Assembly: GCA_905233535.1 (NCBI GenBank)
Contig: CAJOEO010000016.1
Coordinates: 1-39,837, forward strand
Direction of reading: 5' to 3'
Length of the DNA stretch: 39,837 nucleotides
Source of the DNA: an uncultured Treponema sp.
GTDB lineage: Bacteria; Spirochaetota; Spirochaetia; Treponematales; Treponemataceae
Shown here: positions 32,495-39,760 of the stretch, one piece after another
How the letters are laid out: each line of letters opens with the position of its first letter
Position numbering within the stretch: position 1 is the first letter of the stretch
The notes under the pieces: generated by a model
The model's input: only the letters and a program-made list of their open reading frames with translations
What the model was told of the DNA's origin: nothing
Databases searched by the model: none
Translations under genes and position numbers: made by a program

Positions 32495-33159
32495 TTTTTC
32501 GTCGGTTGAAGTTTGTCGAAACCCTTGTCGCGAGTTTTTTCCGCGCTTCCCGTAATCGGAATTTGCTCGCCTAAAAATTTCGGCGACGGCTGAAAAATCG
32601 CGTCCAAAACGGCTTTTGCCCGCGCCAGCGTTTCGCGAGCCGCCCAAAATTGCATTGCTCTAATCGGAAACGGCGCGATTTCTTCGGCACAAAGTCCCGC
32701 GCAATCGATTCCCGCTTTTCGCGCAAGAAAAACGGCGCGATAAATGTGGAACTTTTGCGTTACGAGCGTACATTCGTCCACGCAAAAAACTTTTTTTGCA
32801 CGAACGGCAGTTTCCCAAGTGCTGAATCCTGCGTGGTCCAAAAACACATTTTCGTCAAAGCCGTGTCGCCGCCGCAAATACAAAAGCGCGGTGTTCACTT
32901 CGTCGTAATTTTTGCGCCCGTGGTCGCCCGAAATCAAAATCCGCTGCGCCTTTTTGCTTTTGACGATTTTTGCCGCGCTTTCTAAACGGTCGCGCAAAAC
33001 GTCCGAAACGATTTCGCCGCGAACGCCCGCTCCCAAAACAAGAACGCAATATTTTTGCGGAACGTCCTCGATTTTTTCAAAAACGAACGGCTTTGTGCTG
33101 TAAATCACAAAAATGTTTGCAAAAATCACAAACGTGAAAAAAATCCGTTTGAGTTTCAA
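32491..33159 (-). CDS. SanA/YdcF-like DUF218 membrane-associated protein
   Basis: The likely start is TTG at 33159, preceded by GGAGGAAAAAAG and overlapping the previous stop as TTGA; it gives 222 residues. An N-terminal membrane helix ([15 protein letters not shown]) is followed by the DUF218 fold: [38 protein letters not shown] and [20 protein letters not shown]. Family members such as SanA affect envelope permeability and vancomycin sensitivity; the reaction is unknown. It is translationally coupled to the transglutaminase-like gene. Confidence 0.85.
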   Translation of the reverse strand: MKLKRIFFTFVIFANIFVIYSTKPFVFEKIEDVPQKYCVLVLGAGVRGEIVSDVLRDRLESAAKIVKSKKAQRILISGDHGRKNYDEVNTALLYLRRRHGFDENVFLDHAGFSTWETAVRAKKVFCVDECTLVTQKFHIYRAVFLARKAGIDCAGLCAEEIAPFPIRAMQFWAARETLARAKAVLDAIFQPSPKFLGEQIPITGSAEKTRDKGFDKLQPTKN

Positions 33160-34508
33160 CTTTTTTCCTCCAAAATGATTTTGTAAGAAATGTTGCGGTT
33201 TCCAGACGATTTTTTCCAGCCCCAAGAAAAATTTTGTTCGCGCCCCGCGTTTTTCAACTCGCCCAAAACGTCGGATTTATTCTGCAAAAAACGGTCGATT
33301 TCGTTTGCGACGGCTTTGTTTTTTGCCACAAATTGAATAGTGATTTTCTTTGCAGAAGAATTTTTTGCCGCGTCAAAAATCATTTTTTGAACATCGTTTT
33401 TGTTTTTCGCAAACTGAATTCGCGTCGGCTCTTTTGTAAAAACGGTCGCGTCCGACGGATTTTCAACGTCTGTTTCAAATTTTTCGAGTTCCGCATAAGT
33501 GTATGGACCACCTTGCGCAATGTCGCCAAAATATCGCTCGTATTCAAAATCTTTTTTGGAATTCTGATTTTTAAAAATGACTTTTTGAGAAAAATTATCG
33601 GGGGTATGTTCCGCAATCTCTTTCATTTCATCGTGATTCAGATTGAAATATTGGGGGTATATTTTATTGTCGTCCCAAGTTACGTCCATTTGATAACATT
33701 GATTTTGCAAAATCAAAAGATTCCAAGCGTGGCTTTCGCTTTCGATTACGGCGCACGGAATTTCAAGTTGTTGCATATAATATTGAAACGCGCGTGCGTA
33801 TCCCGCGCAGACGGTTTTATACTTTACGATTGCACTATACGCGCTTTGCAACGTGCCGCCATAATTTCCCGAACGGAACGATTCCAAATCGTAATTCACC
33901 GAAAGACAAATGTAATCGTGAACGTATTTTACTCGCTCCATTTTGTCTTCCAAAAGCGACGCATAAAAAACGATTGGCGCGCTCATTTCCCAAAATTCGT
34001 CGTAGACTTTTTGAGAATCTTCCTTTGGAAAAAGATACGAAAATTCGATTCGCGTAACTGTTTCGTCGGAATTGCTGTAAAAAACGCAGTCGCCAGTCCA
34101 CCAAAAAAGTTCTGGATTATCGTTCAAAACCGCAAGAATCACGTTTTTTAGTTCGCCTTTTTTGATTTTCGCGGATTTTGACAAATCGAGATTTCCGTCC
34201 CATTGCAAAACTGCGCTAAAAATCTCGTCGTAGGCATTTTTTTGCGATTTTCCCAAAACCGAACGGAACAAAAGCGTGTTTTTTGAAATCACATCGCCAA
34301 AAATATTTTCCTTTGGAACGATTGCGCCCCGCGTTGACGAAAGCGGAACGTCGATTTCGTTCGTTTTTTCGTCAGTTTTTGCGCCCACAAAACCACCAAA
34401 ATCCTCGGCAAAATCAAAATCCGCCTCGTCAAACGAAACTTTTGGAGAAACGGCAAAAACGCTCGCCGACAAAAATGCAAAAGCAAAAATCTTACAAAAA
34501 AATCTCAT
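33156..34508 (-). CDS. Secreted transglutaminase-like protein
   Basis: The ATG at 34508 gives a signal peptide (MRFFCKIFAFAFLSASVFAV) and 450 residues; the track start is 91 codons longer and crosses a -10 box and the neighbouring gene. The cysteine-protease-like triad of transglutaminase domains is in order: VCAGYARAF (Cys, near 232), SHAWNLL (His, near 260) and VTWDDN (Asp, near 273). KYVHDYICLSVNYD precedes it as usual. Such proteins act as proteases or cross-linkers in the envelope. TGATATAAT ends seven bases before the ATG with no Shine-Dalgarno, so it is probably leaderless. Confidence 0.82.
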   Translation of the reverse strand: MRFFCKIFAFAFLSASVFAVSPKVSFDEADFDFAEDFGGFVGAKTDEKTNEIDVPLSSTRGAIVPKENIFGDVISKNTLLFRSVLGKSQKNAYDEIFSAVLQWDGNLDLSKSAKIKKGELKNVILAVLNDNPELFWWTGDCVFYSNSDETVTRIEFSYLFPKEDSQKVYDEFWEMSAPIVFYASLLEDKMERVKYVHDYICLSVNYDLESFRSGNYGGTLQSAYSAIVKYKTVCAGYARAFQYYMQQLEIPCAVIESESHAWNLLILQNQCYQMDVTWDDNKIYPQYFNLNHDEMKEIAEHTPDNFSQKVIFKNQNSKKDFEYERYFGDIAQGGPYTYAELEKFETDVENPSDATVFTKEPTRIQFAKNKNDVQKMIFDAAKNSSAKKITIQFVAKNKAVANEIDRFLQNKSDVLGELKNAGREQNFSWGWKKSSGNRNISYKIILEEKS

Positions 34509-34515
34509 GGATAAA

Positions 34516-34521
34516 ATTATA
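34516..34521 (-). promoter_or_regulatory. -10 box of the transglutaminase-like gene, leaderless
   Basis: Extended -10 TGATATAAT on the minus strand, seven bases before ATG; no Shine-Dalgarno. Confidence 0.55.
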
Positions 34522-34634
34522 TCACACGCCATTTGACTTTTGTTTCGATTAAGATTTTTAAGATTCTGAAAAAACGAAAGATGTTCTTTTTGAAAAATTG
34601 ATTTAAAATCTTCCAAAAAAATTTTGGGGGAACA

Positions 34635-35249
34635 ATGATGAAAAAAATTCTTTCGGTTGCGTTTGTGTTTATGTGCGCAATTTTTGTGTTTGTTTCTTGC
34701 GCGTCGCGTCCCACGGGCAAAGTTTCGCCCGTTTTTGGTTTGCGCTGGGAGCAGGACGGCAAAGCGATTGGGCGATGTCATTTAATGGACAACGTTTCGA
34801 TTTCTGGAAAAGTGCGCGGTGCGGATTTTTCGGACGGAAGCGAGATTTTTCTTGAAGTTTATTATGTGAATCCAAACGACAAAAGCGTTCTGCACGAAAT
34901 AACTAATCTTTTGACAACTATTCAAAATGGGGCGTTTAAGTGCGATTTAGAACTTTCGTCTAAAGATTTGGAAAATTATTCTTCTGGAGAATATTTTGTT
35001 CCCGAAGTTTCGTTCAAAATCAAAAATGCTGCAGGCGACGTTTCCGTGCGCACGCCAGTTTTAAAAGCGTATTGTTGGATAAAAACGCAATTTCGGGACA
35101 GAAAAACGGGAAAAGCCATAGCGAATCATTCTTATATAATTTACAAATCTGACGGAAGCGAAATCCGCGGCACAACCGACGAAAACGGCTATGTAAACGA
35201 ACAATGGCTTCCGTTCGGCTCGTATTATTTGGATTTCATCGACGAATAA
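34635..35249 (+). CDS. Lipoprotein with C-terminal beta domain
   Basis: The protein has 204 residues, with GGGGG before a double ATG. The signal peptide ends VFVSC (lipobox). The middle is beta-rich (VSISGKVRGADFSDGSEIFLEVYYV). The C-terminal 50 residues (FRDRKTGKAIANHSYIIYKSDGSEIRGTTDENGYV) resemble the transthyretin-like module seen at the end of some type VI VgrG proteins and other surface proteins, which binds partners. No type VI genes are nearby. Function unknown. Confidence 0.7.
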   Translation: MMKKILSVAFVFMCAIFVFVSCASRPTGKVSPVFGLRWEQDGKAIGRCHLMDNVSISGKVRGADFSDGSEIFLEVYYVNPNDKSVLHEITNLLTTIQNGAFKCDLELSSKDLENYSSGEYFVPEVSFKIKNAAGDVSVRTPVLKAYCWIKTQFRDRKTGKAIANHSYIIYKSDGSEIRGTTDENGYVNEQWLPFGSYYLDFIDE

Positions 35250-35251
35250 AA

Positions 35252-35283
35252 AAAAAGCGATTGCTTTTTGCAATCGCTTTTTT
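35252..35283 (+). terminator. Bidirectional intrinsic terminator
   Basis: AAAGCGATTG/CAATCGCTTT around CTTTTTG with A and T tracts, serving the lipoprotein gene and the converging flavoprotein gene. Confidence 0.9.
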
Positions 35284-35286
35284 CGC

Positions 35287-35763
35287 CTATTTTTCGTTTA
35301 CGATTTTTCCTGTCAAATGTTCAATCGTCATTTCCAAACACAAAACGCGCGTTTTGGCGTTTTCCCATTCCGTTTCCACGCTTTGCGCGGTTGGGTGATA
35401 TTTTAATCCGAGTGCGCAAACTTTTTCCTTGATTTTTGCTTCGTCTTCCACGATTTTGATTCGACCGAACGCCACGACGCTCGTAATGTTCAACGCCCAA
35501 TCGCCGTCTTTTTTGAATCCCGCGTCCATAACGCAAAACGACGCTTTGTCGCATTTTTTAATCGAATCGACTTTATGCCCCTCTTTTGCGCCGTGAAAAT
35601 AGATTTTCCCATCGGATTCATCGTAGAAAAAATCAAGTGGCACAGTGTACGGATAGCCGTCGTCGCCCAAAACCGCCAAAACTCCGCGCCATTCATTTTT
35701 CAAAATTTCAACGCATTTTTCCTTTGAAACTTGCTGTTTGAATCGTCGCATTTGCCTAAACAT
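35287..35763 (-). CDS. PNPOx/Nim-like flavin-binding protein
   Basis: The protein has 158 residues. The opening RRFKQQVSKEKCVEILKNEWRGVLAVLGDDGYPYTVPLDFFYD and the following GKIYFHGAKEGHKVDSIKKCDKASFCVMD are the standard split-barrel pattern of the pyridoxamine-phosphate-oxidase-like family, close to the NimA branch. Such proteins bind FMN or haem; Nim proteins are linked to nitroimidazole resistance in anaerobes. That role is not implied here without testing. Shine-Dalgarno AAGGGGG. It is a single-gene unit. Confidence 0.85.
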   Translation of the reverse strand: MFRQMRRFKQQVSKEKCVEILKNEWRGVLAVLGDDGYPYTVPLDFFYDESDGKIYFHGAKEGHKVDSIKKCDKASFCVMDAGFKKDGDWALNITSVVAFGRIKIVEDEAKIKEKVCALGLKYHPTAQSVETEWENAKTRVLCLEMTIEHLTGKIVNEK

Positions 35764-35840
35764 TTTTGCCCCCTTTTGAAGAATCTTTTGGATTTACTTT
35801 TTTTTGCTTAACGCCCGCAGAGATTTCGAGAACCTCAATC

Positions 35841-35868
35841 TTAAAAACGACGTTTTTCAAAATTTCGT
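35841..35868 (+). repeat. 28-base direct repeat, left copy
   Basis: Identical to 37172-37199. The centre AAAAACGACGTTTTT is nearly palindromic. It is preceded by a REP half core (TTTCGAGAACCTCAATC). Confidence 0.75.
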
Positions 35869-35967
35869 CTGTGCGAGGCGATTTTATAGGCACGATGAAT
35901 TCGATTCAATGTGCGAATTTTCGTTTTTTCATTTCAATTTTTTTATAACGAATGCAAAACAAAATTA

Positions 35968-35995
35968 TTGACATAGTGCTTTTTTTTTGTAGAGT
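35968..35995 (+). promoter_or_regulatory. Promoter of the 36027 lipoprotein gene, T9 in spacer
   Basis: Perfect TTGACA, 16-base spacer with nine T, TAGAGT. GGAGG and the ATG at 36027 follow. Confidence 0.65.
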
Positions 35996-36026
35996 ACATT
36001 ATTTTTCAAATGCGGAGGTTTTGTTT

Positions 36027-36758
36027 ATGATTCGAGCAAAAAATGTTTTTTGCGGCGTTGGCGGGGTGGCGATTTTTGCGGCATATTTTGCGCTGTCGCT
36101 TTCGTGCGCGTCGTCTAAAAACACGGGTTCGTTAAAAGAGGGTGGCGTGGAAGCGTCCGTTTTGCCGAGTAGAACGGCGAATTCTTGGGAAGATTACGAT
36201 ATTTTCCTCGTCAGTTCTAATCCGTCGCCGTCGCGAATTTTAAAACTCGTTCCAAAAAAGGCAGACGATGAAGAGCAGAAAATCTACTTTGCGATTTCAT
36301 CTCCAAACGACACGAAAATTCTGAAAATGGAAAAAAAGAACGGCGTTTCTACAAAAGCGGAAGTCGATGAAAATCTCGTTACGGCGAGCGAACTTGAAGG
36401 AAAAAGTTTGATAAGCGAAGAAGACGCAAAACGCGCGGTCGAATTCATAAATCAACTCGAACAAAATTTTCGGCAAGAACGTTCGCGCGAAGGCATTTTG
36501 AATAAATTTGAAATCGACAAAATTATCAAAAAAAGCGATTCGATTCGCGTTCCGTCAAAAGACGTATACAACGGCTATAGCTATGACAAGTATTATGAAT
36601 ACAAAACGGTAGAATGGGACGAAAAAAGGCGCGTGTTTTTCATTCAACATTCGACCGCTTACGGAAAAGACGAAATCATATATTCCGCAAACGGTTCTGA
36701 AAACTTTTTGATAACGCTCGAAAACGCGCTTGCTCTTAGAGATGCGCTCTCAAAATAA
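36027..36758 (+). CDS. Lipoprotein of unknown function
   Basis: The ATG at 36027 follows GGAGG; the track start at 35952 lies upstream of the promoter. The protein has 243 residues. The signal peptide ends in LSLSCAS (lipobox). The mature part is polar, alternating short strands and Lys/Glu-rich helices (ISEEDAKRAVEFINQLEQNF), with YNGYSYDKYYEYKTVEWDEKRRVFF near the end. No family recognised. The last 17 bases overlap the next gene. Both genes lie between two copies of a 28-base direct repeat. Confidence 0.75.
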   Translation: MIRAKNVFCGVGGVAIFAAYFALSLSCASSKNTGSLKEGGVEASVLPSRTANSWEDYDIFLVSSNPSPSRILKLVPKKADDEEQKIYFAISSPNDTKILKMEKKNGVSTKAEVDENLVTASELEGKSLISEEDAKRAVEFINQLEQNFRQERSREGILNKFEIDKIIKKSDSIRVPSKDVYNGYSYDKYYEYKTVEWDEKRRVFFIQHSTAYGKDEIIYSANGSENFLITLENALALRDALSK

Positions 36759-37149
36759 AATTTGCGCGGGGCTAATACTGATGATTTTTGCAATCATTTT
36801 GTATTCAGCCCTGCACAACGTTGAAAATCTTTATATTTTCCACAATTTTGGCGAAAACTTATTTTTTGGAATCTACAAAAATTTTCAGTCGCACGCGATA
36901 AGAATTCTAAAACGTTTGCCATTTTTTTCGTTCGTAAAAAATCATTTGGTGGATTTGCTTTGGTTTTTGTCGTTTTCGCTAATTTTTAGCGCGATTTTTT
37001 CCGTCGCAAAAAAAACGCGATTTGCCGTTTTGATTTTATTGGCGTGTTTAAGCGAATTTTCTCAATTATTCTACGAAAATTTAGGCACATTCGACATTTT
37101 GGATTTGCTTTGCTATTTTTCAATCGCGGTCGTTTTTCTTGTCGTTTGA
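36742..37149 (+). CDS. VanZ-like small membrane protein
   Basis: The protein has 135 residues from the ATG at 36742. It has four hydrophobic segments. The C-terminal part, LILLACLSEFSQLFYENLGTFDILDLLCY, fits VanZ-like proteins (an acidic residue followed by Q, then F-D-x-x-D). VanZ gives low teicoplanin resistance in enterococci, but most relatives have no known role. It is translationally coupled to the lipoprotein gene, so the two may work together in the envelope. Confidence 0.65.
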   Translation: MRSQNKICAGLILMIFAIILYSALHNVENLYIFHNFGENLFFGIYKNFQSHAIRILKRLPFFSFVKNHLVDLLWFLSFSLIFSAIFSVAKKTRFAVLILLACLSEFSQLFYENLGTFDILDLLCYFSIAVVFLVV

Positions 37150-37171
37150 CTTTCGTTCAATCTCCGCGTGT

Positions 37172-37199
37172 TTAAAAACGACGTTTTTCAAAATTTCGT
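37172..37199 (+). repeat. 28-base direct repeat, right copy
   Basis: Perfect copy of 35841-35868, again next to a REP half core (TTTCGTTCAATC). It ends one base before the stop codon of the converging gene at 37200. Confidence 0.75.
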
Positions 37200-39308
37200 T
37201 TATTCTTCGCGAGATTTTTGCGGTTGCAAAAAGAAAATCAAATCGGATTTTTCTTTGCCGTATGCCTCAAAAAGCCGTTCAAGAACGTGTTGTTTTGCAA
37301 GAGTGCTGTTCGCTTTGAAAATAAAAATCCCTTGTCCCAATTCAAACCAAGCAGAATTCCCGCGTTTGTCAAAAGCGATTTCGTTCACTTTGTCGTTTGT
37401 GGCAAGCGCGTTCATCGGCGCGTAATCCTCTTCAAAAAGCGTCTTTGCAACCGACAAATACATTTCCACCCATTGATTCACTTTCTGCTCGTCTTCGTTT
37501 GCGTATACAAATGAAAGGATTTTTCGACCCGTCAAATCGTCGGCATCTTCAAGCGTAATCGCGTCCAAAATATTGTCGGGTGGCACAAAATCCGTTTGCG
37601 GAAATTCCCAAAGCGATTTCATTTCGGCGACCAAAAATTCGTAACGGGCGTTCATTTCGGTTTCTGTCCACTTGTCAAATTTCTGGAAGATTTTATTCAG
37701 ATTTAAGCCACTATCAATAAATCCACGTTCAATCGTCTTTTTCGTGAAGAATCTTGAATTGCCGTATTTTGAATTGTAGCCCGTCAACGTCAAATTGCAG
37801 AGCGTGTGCAAGCGCGTTTCGTGGATTTTTTTCCAATTTTCGCCGAGGTCGCGTTTCCACTCGGCAGAAAGCGTTTGTGGCATAACGTGTTCCACCGTTA
37901 GTTTGTTCGTTTCGTCGGTGCTGTCCATCAGTTCCGCTACGTTCACTCGCTCCACGGAATCTTTATTTTCAAGGCGGTCAAAAAGATATTTCTTGTTTTT
38001 TTTCTGCATTTTGTACACATTTTTTTCAAAAATCGCCCGCGCAAATTCTTCGTCGTTCGGAAATTCCGCAGAACCACTTTTATTTTTTAGAACGTAAACG
38101 AGAACTTTTGAATATTCCGCTCCATTTTTGTTGAGTTTTTTAATATCGGAATCGAGCGTGCAGAAAATTTTATTCAGCGAATTTGTGGGAAGAGCGCACA
38201 TAATTCGCCTAAACAAAAACGATTCCAAGCACAAAAGCGATTTTTCGACTTCGATTTCGGGGATTTCGCCGTTTTCAAGCGCGCCAAAAATCGAAAGCAA
38301 AAACGGATAACTAACCGAAACGTCGATTAGCGCGAGTCGGCGCAATGCCAAAAGAATCCGCCAAGAAATTTTCCAGCCGTCCACGCAAAAAAGCGACACG
38401 CGCCCATAAATTTTCGCAAAAAAAAGCATTTCCGAAAGAAGCGTTCCATAATTTTGTGGCAAAATTTGCATTTTCTGCACAAATTCTTTGAACGTAAAAT
38501 AAACCGCGTTTATGTTCGGGATTTTCTTTTGTTTTACTGTAAGATAATGCCGTATAAAGTCGTTTACGTTATAACCTGTATATCTTTCGATTTTATTCCA
38601 ATATTTTTCGTAATATTCATTTTGAGTTTTTGAATCTAGTCCCATCAAAATAAAATTGCGAATTTTGTCGGCTTCCGTTAAATCGAGTCCCGTGGAATTT
38701 AAACTTTCAAAAATCAACTGCGGATTTTCGTCCGCTTCCACAAAAATGTCGATGATTTCGAGTTTTTTGATTGCGTCTATCAATTTTGTCGCGCAAATGT
38801 CGCCGTTCAAAATGCGCGTGCAGAAATATTCGTAATTTTGCGTAACGCGGGATTCTCGTTCAAAATCATCTTCGTCGCCCGCCACAATTTTGTCGAACGC
38901 GCGACAATCGTTTTTTATGGGTTTTAATCGAAGTTTTCGCTCGTCAGAAGAATACACGTCTAAAATAAAGTTCTCTAAAATATAGCGCGAAAGCATTGGG
39001 TCGTTACATTCGATTTTTTTTGCGTTGATTAGATTCGCGATTGCAACAAGAAGAATCGAAACGGTTGTAAGTCGTTGCTGTCCGTCGATTATCAAAAAAT
39101 CGCTGCCACTGCCACCCGACGCAAGCGACGACACGATTGCGCCGAAAAAATGGCGTTTGCGGTTTTCCTTTGAAACTTGCACCAAATCATCGAATAATTT
39201 TTTGCATTGTTTTTGCGTCCAATCGTAATTTCGCTGGTAAACGGGAATAATGTAGCGATTGTCCGCGCCGCTCATAAATTTTACAAGAAGTTTTGCCTGC
39301 CCGTTCAT
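37200..39308 (-). CDS. GmrSD-type DUF262/DUF1524 restriction protein (type IV-like)
   Basis: The protein has 702 residues. The N-terminal DUF262 domain has YIIPVYQRNYDWT and FLIIDGQQRLTTVSILL (the ParB-like nucleotide site) near residues 17-85. The DUF1524 nuclease domain has LTVEHVMPQTL near 472 and LHTLCNLTLTGYNSKYGN near 505, an HNH-like His-Asn motif. This is the single-chain GmrSD arrangement; GmrSD cuts glucosylated hydroxymethylcytosine DNA of T-even phages using NTP. A further ~110 residues follow the nuclease (AITLEDADDLTGRKILSF...), possibly a recognition or partner domain. No partner gene is adjacent. TGCTATAAT lies eight bases before the ATG with no Shine-Dalgarno, so it is probably leaderless. 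Substrate and phage range are unknown. Confidence 0.85.
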   Translation of the reverse strand: MNGQAKLLVKFMSGADNRYIIPVYQRNYDWTQKQCKKLFDDLVQVSKENRKRHFFGAIVSSLASGGSGSDFLIIDGQQRLTTVSILLVAIANLINAKKIECNDPMLSRYILENFILDVYSSDERKLRLKPIKNDCRAFDKIVAGDEDDFERESRVTQNYEYFCTRILNGDICATKLIDAIKKLEIIDIFVEADENPQLIFESLNSTGLDLTEADKIRNFILMGLDSKTQNEYYEKYWNKIERYTGYNVNDFIRHYLTVKQKKIPNINAVYFTFKEFVQKMQILPQNYGTLLSEMLFFAKIYGRVSLFCVDGWKISWRILLALRRLALIDVSVSYPFLLSIFGALENGEIPEIEVEKSLLCLESFLFRRIMCALPTNSLNKIFCTLDSDIKKLNKNGAEYSKVLVYVLKNKSGSAEFPNDEEFARAIFEKNVYKMQKKNKKYLFDRLENKDSVERVNVAELMDSTDETNKLTVEHVMPQTLSAEWKRDLGENWKKIHETRLHTLCNLTLTGYNSKYGNSRFFTKKTIERGFIDSGLNLNKIFQKFDKWTETEMNARYEFLVAEMKSLWEFPQTDFVPPDNILDAITLEDADDLTGRKILSFVYANEDEQKVNQWVEMYLSVAKTLFEEDYAPMNALATNDKVNEIAFDKRGNSAWFELGQGIFIFKANSTLAKQHVLERLFEAYGKEKSDLIFFLQPQKSREE

Positions 39309-39316
39309 TTTGAAAA

Positions 39317-39322
39317 ATTATA
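39317..39322 (-). promoter_or_regulatory. -10 box of the GmrSD-like gene, leaderless
   Basis: Extended -10 TGCTATAAT on the minus strand, eight bases before ATG; no Shine-Dalgarno and no good -35. Confidence 0.55.
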
Positions 39323-39347
39323 GCAAACACAAAAATCTTTTAAAAGC

Positions 39348-39549
39348 AAAAAAAGACGGCATCTTGTTCGATGCCGTTTCAGAATGCGAACACGCTCTCT
39401 AGCGTTGCATGTGTGTGTGTCCAGCCTAGCCGCTGGTGGCGCAATAAATTAGTAAAACCGCTCATCTGAGCCTTCTATCTTTGTCGGAAACTGCATAACG
39501 CCTCCTAAACGTGCGGTCGGTGTACGTCCTCATCTCGTTCCTTACCACG
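39348..39549 (-). ncRNA. Small transcription unit of about 200 bases divergent from metK
   Basis: Promoter: TTGCAT, 16-base spacer, TATTAT (39583-39556, minus strand). End: ACGGCATC/GATGCCGT hairpin plus seven T (39377-39348). Between are CCAGC/GCTGG and ACGCT/AGCGT hairpins and the short ORFs listed next. It does not show the conserved cores of SRP RNA, tmRNA or RNase P RNA, and its ends do not pair as in 6S RNA. It could be a small RNA or a peptide mRNA. Confidence 0.6.
39449..39496 (-). CDS. 15-residue peptide ORF with strong Shine-Dalgarno
   Basis: AGGAGG lies four bases before ATG, and the ORF reads MQFPTKIEGSDERFY then TAA. It is polar, so not a membrane toxin. A second ORF in another frame starts upstream (39533-39462, MRTYTDRTFRRRYAVSDKDR..., weak AGGA) and overlaps the first. 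The sequence GCTCAGATGAGCGG inside it nearly equals GCTCAAATGAGCGG in the leader of the peptide at 956-1024. It may be a leader peptide or a small protein. Confidence 0.4.
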   Translation of the reverse strand: MQFPTKIEGSDERFY

Positions 39550-39555
39550 TCTTTA

Positions 39556-39583
39556 ATAATACCACGTTTTTTTAATAATGCAA
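39556..39583 (-). promoter_or_regulatory. Promoter of the small transcription unit
   Basis: Minus strand TTGCAT-16-TATTAT, predicted start about 39549. Confidence 0.65.
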
Positions 39584-39639
39584 GTCTTTTTTGTAAAATT
39601 CAGAACTTTTTTTTAAGATTTTTCAGAGAAAAATTGGAC

Positions 39640-39668
39640 TTGCTCAAAAAACAAGGAACGGCTATATT
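39640..39668 (+). promoter_or_regulatory. metK promoter
   Basis: TTGCTC, a 17-base spacer and TATATT. Predicted start at about 39675, ten bases before the riboswitch. Confidence 0.7.
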
Positions 39669-39684
39669 GTTCAAATATTTCTAT

Positions 39685-39751
39685 CCCGTCGATTTATCCG
39701 AATTGCGGACGGAACCGTTCCCGTATGGGGCGGAAAACTTGCTAAAGAGGG
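39685..39751 (+). promoter_or_regulatory. SAM-II/SAM-V-type riboswitch controlling metK
   Basis: P1 is CCGUC (39686-39690) with GACGG (39708-39712). The loop GAUUUAUCCGAAUUGCG matches the SAM-II loop I remember (GAUUUAACCGUAUUGCA) at 14 of 17 positions, and the 3' strand ACUUGCUAAAGAGGG matches UGUAGCUAAAAAGGG. Between P1 and the 3' strand is an extra hairpin CCGUUCC/GGGGCGG that the short alphaproteobacterial form lacks. The 3' strand contains the Shine-Dalgarno, ten bases before the ATG, so SAM binding should block translation. MetK makes SAM, so this is direct feedback. Confidence 0.75.
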
Positions 39752-39760
39752 AGACTCATC

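Noticed and set aside
35841-37199. 28-base repeats as phage or integron attachment sites
   Set aside because: No integrase is present, and the repeat contains REP-like sequence; a simple duplicated repeat is more likely.
39348-39549. Small transcription unit as SRP RNA, tmRNA or 6S RNA
   Set aside because: The conserved SRP tetraloop core, the tmRNA tag and tRNA-like ends, and the closing stem of 6S were looked for and not seen.
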